Assembly (NCBI GenBank): GCA_016841765.1
Contig: JAENYN010000002.1
Coordinates: 62,001-126,000, forward strand
Source: Guptibacillus hwajinpoensis
GTDB lineage: Bacteria > Bacillota > Bacilli > Bacillales > Bacillaceae_O
DNA length: 64,000 nt
Direction of reading: 5' to 3'
Made by a program: the position numbers and the translations under genes. Below the pieces are notes generated by a model that was given only the letters and a program-made list of their open reading frames with translations, made no database searches and was not told the origin of the DNA. Below, piece by piece: positions 59,546 to 64,000 of the stretch; the stretch's first letter is position 1, and each line of letters opens with the position of its first letter.

Positions 59546-60028
59546 ATGAAAAAAATTTTGTTACTGGCCAGTCTATTCGTTATAGTGGCTTTTGCAGGAG
59601 CCTGCACGCCGCAAGCTGAAAGGAAAGGCAGCGATACCATTGATTCCGGCAGCCCGGAAATGCCCGAACAAGTGACTGATGAAGAATCGGCAGAAGTTGC
59701 ATCGAGTTTGGGTGAGGGTGAGAACAGCCCTAACTGGGCACAGGGAATTGAACCTGTCATCGCAAATGTAAAAGAGTTGAAAGCGGCTGCGTCCGAATCA
59801 CCGGAAAAAGTTAAAGAGCTGGGCGAAAAGCTTCACGATGACTGGGAAGTGATTGAAGAAGAAGTTGAAGAACGGTATCCGGAAGACTACAAAAGCATCG
59901 AAGACAGCCTCTATCCGCTGATCGGCGAGGCGAATAAAGATCAGCCGGACATGAACAAAATAACAGGACTTTCTGATGAGGTCATTGCAAAGCTTGAAGC
60001 ATTCAAACAAAAAATTGCTTCCCGCTAA
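59546..60028 (+). CDS. Small predicted lipoprotein, paralogue A
   Basis: MKKILLLASLFVIVAFAGACTPQ lipobox; AAAGGAGG RBS; YPEDYKSIEDSLYPLIGEANKDQPDMNKITGLSDEVIAKLEAFKQK. Confidence 0.82.
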   Translation: MKKILLLASLFVIVAFAGACTPQAERKGSDTIDSGSPEMPEQVTDEESAEVASSLGEGENSPNWAQGIEPVIANVKELKAAASESPEKVKELGEKLHDDWEVIEEEVEERYPEDYKSIEDSLYPLIGEANKDQPDMNKITGLSDEVIAKLEAFKQKIASR

Positions 60029-60297
60029 AAAGCCTGAATCCTGCTGCACGATGCGGCGGGATTCAGGTTTTCTTTTTGCCATATAAAAAAGTCAGCAAGG
60101 GAGTAATAAGGCGCAGCTTGCAATTTTAAGGATAGGGCAACTTTGCCTCTATTTTCGCATAGAAGCTCGCCAACCGCCGAGTTTTCTTTACCGGGCCCCG
60201 TACTTTTTTCCCTGTTAAAAATGTGACCTTTGTGGTCGTTTGCTTGGCTGGAGAGCTGGGAACTATGAAGGCGAAACCATTTAAAGGAGGCTCATCC

Positions 60298-60828
60298 ATG
60301 AAAAAATATCCTCTCCTGATCGCACTGCTGCTTGCACTCGGTGTCACCGCTGCCGGCTGCAGCACAGCTGACGAAGAGAAAGGCGGATCTGAAGACCAGG
60401 CAGCCAATGAAACCTCAGAAGAAAAGGCTCAGACAGAAGAACAGCCAGAAGAAAAGACGGAAGAAGCACCTGCTGAAGAGGAGCAGGCTGAACAACCTTC
60501 CGGCAATGGAGAAAATGTGGAGTCAGGCAGCCTGGAGGAAGGCGTCGAGAACGTCCGGGCGTCTGTTGAAGACCTGGGTGCAGCTGTCACCACCTCCCCT
60601 GAACGGATAAAAGAGCAGGGGAAAACGGTTGAAGAGGAATGGGATTCAATTGAGAAACAGGTAGAGGAAAAGTATCCGGATGAATACTCAAAGATTGAAG
60701 AAAGTCTCTATCCATTAATCGATGAAGCGAAAAAGGAAAGTCCTGATAACGAGAAAATAACAAAATTGGTGGATGAGACGACAACGAAATTGGAAGAGTT
60801 TAAGAAGAAGGTCGGCGGAGCAGAGTGA
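60298..60828 (+). CDS. Small predicted lipoprotein, paralogue B with Glu-rich linker
   Basis: MKKYPLLIALLLALGVTAAGCSTADEE lipobox; YPDEYSKIEESLYPLIDEAKKESPDNEKITKLVDETTTKLEEFKKK. Confidence 0.82.
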   Translation: MKKYPLLIALLLALGVTAAGCSTADEEKGGSEDQAANETSEEKAQTEEQPEEKTEEAPAEEEQAEQPSGNGENVESGSLEEGVENVRASVEDLGAAVTTSPERIKEQGKTVEEEWDSIEKQVEEKYPDEYSKIEESLYPLIDEAKKESPDNEKITKLVDETTTKLEEFKKKVGGAE

Positions 60829-60847
60829 TGTGATATGTTGTATTGGT

Positions 60848-60891
60848 GGTGCCTGACCCCCAGTGCGTTAAAGCACCGGGGGTCAGGCACC
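60848..60891. repeat. GGTGCCTGACCCCC palindromic element, copy 5
   Basis: GGTGCCTGACCCCCAGTGC-GTTAAA-GCACCGGGGGTCAGGCACC; one A/C mismatch; followed by T6. Confidence 0.93.
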
Positions 60892-60970
60892 TTTTTTGAA
60901 GCACCTTTTTTGCCCGCTTTTCCGGCATCTGGTAAATTAAAATGACAATCGTTGAGAGAGGGATGTTCGG

Positions 60971-62029
60971 ATGAAACAGATACATAGCGATGTTCTGCAA
61001 TTCAGGGGGACGCATTATGATTTTGGCGTCTGGCAGGGGGAACAGCTGCGGGATTCCCTTACGGTCAGGAACCGGGCGAAGCAATGGAAGGTGAGAAAGC
61101 CGCGTTTCACGGTTTCAGAAAAAGAAGTGAAAGATGCCATTACCCGCTTTGCACCGGGCGTGTGGGAGGAGATGCTCGGCCTTCGCGATGCGCTGGAATG
61201 GCCGATGGAACGGGTGATGATGGAGTTTGGGGGATATAGGACCGAATATATGCGGTCGGGCTGTTCGATTGTGACCGGTGACAATTTCCTGGTCCGCAAC
61301 TATGACTATCAGCCGAAAACGTATGAGGGCCGGTATGTCTTTTTCCAGCCCGTGGGCCAGGGCTATGCGATTGCCGGGCCTACGCAGCGGATCACCGGCC
61401 GGATGGATGGCATAAATGAGAAGGGACTTGTGCTCGGCTATAATTTTATGCACCGGAAAAGTCCGGGCGATGGGTTCATTTGCTGCATGATCGGCCGGCT
61501 TGTGCTTGAGAGCTGCGCAAATGTGGAGGAAGCGGCCGAGATGCTGAAGGACATTCCGCATCGTCATTCGTTCAGCTATATTGTTCATGATAAAAGCGGG
61601 AAAACGTTTGTCGTGGAAGCGTCACCGCGCAGCGTGGAGGTGAGGGAATCCCAGATGTGCACGAACCATTTCGAGGTTTTGACGCATGAAAATCGCCATC
61701 ATCTTACCGATTCATATGACCGGATGCAGGCCTTGGAAGAGGGAAATACGGATAAAGCTTATGATGCTTTCCGGGTGCTGAACGATACGGATAAAGGAGT
61801 ATTTTCAAAAAAATATAAGAGCTGGTCGGGAACCATCCATACTTCCGCATATCTGCCCGGTGATATGGAAACCTGGTTTGCCCTCGGCGGTGATCAGGAG
61901 CCGGCTGTGTTTGATTTTGGGGAATGGCTGGAAGGGAAGGATATTGAGAGCGGGAAAGTGCTGGGCGAGGTGGATACGGATATGCCGTTTGTGCATATGG
62001 ATGAGAGTGCCCATTTCAGCAAGGGCTGA
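60971..62029 (+). CDS. C45-family autoproteolytic acyltransferase/hydrolase (choloylglycine-hydrolase-like Ntn fold)
   Basis: MRSGCSIVTGDNFLVRNYDY; GRMDGINEKGLVLGYNFMHRK; SYIVHDKSGKTFVVEASPR. Confidence 0.85.
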   Translation: MKQIHSDVLQFRGTHYDFGVWQGEQLRDSLTVRNRAKQWKVRKPRFTVSEKEVKDAITRFAPGVWEEMLGLRDALEWPMERVMMEFGGYRTEYMRSGCSIVTGDNFLVRNYDYQPKTYEGRYVFFQPVGQGYAIAGPTQRITGRMDGINEKGLVLGYNFMHRKSPGDGFICCMIGRLVLESCANVEEAAEMLKDIPHRHSFSYIVHDKSGKTFVVEASPRSVEVRESQMCTNHFEVLTHENRHHLTDSYDRMQALEEGNTDKAYDAFRVLNDTDKGVFSKKYKSWSGTIHTSAYLPGDMETWFALGGDQEPAVFDFGEWLEGKDIESGKVLGEVDTDMPFVHMDESAHFSKG

Positions 62030-62043
62030 AGAGAGAGTGAGGT

Positions 62044-62087
62044 GGGTGCCTGACCCCCTGCGCTATAGCGCAGGGGGTCAGGCACCC
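62044..62087. repeat. GGTGCCTGACCCCC palindromic element, copy 6 (perfect 44-bp palindrome)
   Basis: GGGTGCCTGACCCCCTGCGCTATAGCGCAGGGGGTCAGGCACCC. Confidence 0.95.
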
Positions 62088-62104
62088 TTTTCGCCACACC
62101 CCGC

Positions 62105-63514
62105 TCAACCCCAAAAAGCAAACCCAACATACAACACCGCCGCCGCCCCGGCAGCCATCAGCGCCGGCTTCAGCTTAAACCGCGCATATTTCACCGCATT
62201 CAAATCAAGGATGCCAGCGGTCGTGTTCGTGTCGTCGCTTAACGGCGAAGCGAAGGCGCCAAAGGTACCGCTCGCAAACACCGCACCGATGACGATCGGC
62301 AGTGAGCCTCCGGTCGCAGCGGCAATGGAGACGCCGACCGGCATGAGGATGCCCCATGTGCCCCAGGAAGATCCGATAAAGTATGAGAGCCCGCACCCGG
62401 CCACGAAAATCACGGCGGCCACAAAGCTTGGCGGAATCCATTCAAACGAAGCAGAAACGGTTTCGGCAAAGCCGAGTGCTTCCGATCCTTTGCTGAGCCC
62501 CCACACCAATGCCAGCAGAAGGATGATCCCCATGATTTCATTGCCGCCGTATATTAAGCTGTTCATCAGGCGGCTCATCGGCTGCCCTGCCGCTTTAAGC
62601 CAGACGGCAAGAGCAATAAGGGTGACTAGAACAGCCAGAACCATGGCATCAAGGACATTGGCATCAATGAGCGCCTGGAATCCTTCCGCGTTATTTTCGC
62701 GGCCGAGAACGTACATCAATAGAAAGGTCAGAATGATGACAAGGAAAAGCGGGATGATAAGCGTCCACGGTTTGGAAGGGAGGTCTTTTGCGACTGCAGG
62801 GTGGCAGTCCTGCCATTCATCCTTGCCCTTTTGGGGCTGGACGTCTTCATTTTCCGCTCCGACAGCAGGTTTTTTGCTATGATGGAAAAAACTTAAGTAA
62901 AAGCCGAGCAGCAGCATGGCGATTGCGAAAAAGTTAAATGGAAGACTGCTCAGAAAAAGCATATAAGGATCGCCTTCCACTCCCGACTGATGCAGGGAAA
63001 GCTCGATGACGGATGTCATATAGCCGACAAACGCTGTCGCAACAGGAATCAGTACGACCAGCGGGGATGCGGTCGTTTCGATGACAAAACCGAGCTCCTG
63101 CTTTGTCATCGGCAGGTTTTTACGCATTGCCTTCATGACCGGCGCGATGGTGACGATGCGGAAGCTCGGGGCTGCAAACGTACCGAGGGCCGACAGCCAG
63201 GTGAGCAGGAATGCGTCGCGCTTGCCGGTTATTTTTTTCGTCGCCGCTTCGACGAACCCTTTGATACCGCCAGCTGTTTTGATCAGGCCGATCAGGGCTG
63301 AAAAAGCATAGAGGAAAATGATGATTTTTAAATTATTTTCATCCTGAAGACCTTCGATAATGAACCTGAGGGCTGCTGTCAGGCCGCCGAGCCAGTCCGG
63401 TTCGACGAGATAACCGGCGACGATGACCGAAAAAAGCAGGCTCGGGATCACTTGTTTTGTCCAGATGGCGGCAAGCACGACAGCCGCAAATGGGATGATC
63501 GGATACCAGTCCAT
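62105..63514 (-). CDS. NhaC-type Na+/H+ antiporter family protein
   Basis: Multiple TM segments; YALSALIGL-type start, GSSWGTWGILMPVGVSIAAATGG, GTFGAFASPLSDDTNTTAGI. Confidence 0.87.
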   Translation of the reverse strand: MDWYPIIPFAAVVLAAIWTKQVIPSLLFSVIVAGYLVEPDWLGGLTAALRFIIEGLQDENNLKIIIFLYAFSALIGLIKTAGGIKGFVEAATKKITGKRDAFLLTWLSALGTFAAPSFRIVTIAPVMKAMRKNLPMTKQELGFVIETTASPLVVLIPVATAFVGYMTSVIELSLHQSGVEGDPYMLFLSSLPFNFFAIAMLLLGFYLSFFHHSKKPAVGAENEDVQPQKGKDEWQDCHPAVAKDLPSKPWTLIIPLFLVIILTFLLMYVLGRENNAEGFQALIDANVLDAMVLAVLVTLIALAVWLKAAGQPMSRLMNSLIYGGNEIMGIILLLALVWGLSKGSEALGFAETVSASFEWIPPSFVAAVIFVAGCGLSYFIGSSWGTWGILMPVGVSIAAATGGSLPIVIGAVFASGTFGAFASPLSDDTNTTAGILDLNAVKYARFKLKPALMAAGAAAVLYVGFAFWG

Positions 63515-63658
63515 ATGTATGCCTCGTTTCGTAAGAGTTCCTTGTGTTAGCTTGCGGAAACAGGAGCCGAACTATACTGTGGAAAAGAGGTTGAAACTTT
63601 AAATAGGCCCGTCCCCGTTATATACTGTTAAGAAACATGAGCCACGGGAGGGTTGGAT

Positions 63659-64000
63659 ATGCTGGTCGATTATCAAAGCCTGAAAACGATTTATGAAAAC
63701 AATATAACCGTCCGCCACATTGCGGAAGATCTTGATGTGCGCAATATCGAGGAAGATGCTGTGAAGGTGAAGGAACTTCTTGAGATGCACGGGTTTGACT
63801 CTATCGGGATCAAACAGGGAGACCGGCTGATCGGATATGTGGAAGCGGAGGATCTTGCTGATGGGTCATGCCGCCATTTTATGAAAAGCTTCCATTCCAC
63901 CGAGCTCATTACCGACAGCACTCCGCTTATTGAGATCTTTGAGCTTCTGGAGGAAAAGCGACGCCTGTTTGTTTTGACGAAAAATGAAGTGTCCGGCATT
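63659..64000 (+). CDS. CBS-domain protein, 3' end cut by window edge
   Basis: NITVRHIAEDLDVRN...LLEMHGFDSIGIKQGDRLIGYVEAEDL...STELITDSTPLIEIFELLEEKRRLFVLTKNEVSGI; GGGAGG RBS. Confidence 0.65.
   Translation, partial: MLVDYQSLKTIYENNITVRHIAEDLDVRNIEEDAVKVKELLEMHGFDSIGIKQGDRLIGYVEAEDLADGSCRHFMKSFHSTELITDSTPLIEIFELLEEKRRLFVLTKNEVSGI

Noticed and set aside
39826-62087. Six similar palindromes considered as a CRISPR array
   Set aside because: Spaced hundreds to thousands of bases apart with genes between; no regular spacers
61860-62882. 340-aa ORF on + strand overlapping the end of the C45 gene and antisense to the NhaC-type gene
   Set aside because: Runs through the palindromic repeat and has no recognisable motifs; the - strand encodes a clear membrane transporter

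Overview
A 64 kb window from a Bacillales-like Firmicute chromosome. Calls are by eye from the supplied translations; no searches were run. An ~35 kb defence island (about 0.9-35.7 kb, nearly all + strand) sits between a glutamine-type ABC ATPase gene and a GNAT/comK region. Its parts, in order: a NucS/DUF91-like nuclease with a McrB/McrC-like pair; a MazG-like pyrophosphatase overlapping a PLD-helicase; a C5 cytosine methyltransferase; a four-gene GHKL (MORC/paraMORC-like) / Z1 / PD-(D/E)XK (DUF4420-like) / AIPR operon; an intervening zone with a secreted nuclease lipoprotein and an HNH nuclease; a DISARM-like set (DrmE-like protein apparently in two genes, DrmA, DrmB) ending in Vsr; and a Type III R-M pair. 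The most interesting candidate is the AT-rich 9.1-30.5 kb block. There a MORC/Z1-type restriction operon and a drmC-less, methyltransferase-less DISARM-like operon lie between one C5 methyltransferase and one Vsr gene. Other points of interest: a LexA-box-like palindrome at the methyltransferase promoter; a riboswitch-like leader with a strong intrinsic terminator before glutarate hydroxylase (glaH); a leader peptide with two long hairpins before a ComK-like gene; six copies of a 44-nt GGTGCCTGACCCCC palindrome confined to 39-62 kb; and an MFS gene broken by one missing base in a G-run. No rRNA, tRNA, CRISPR array, integrase or transposase was recognised.
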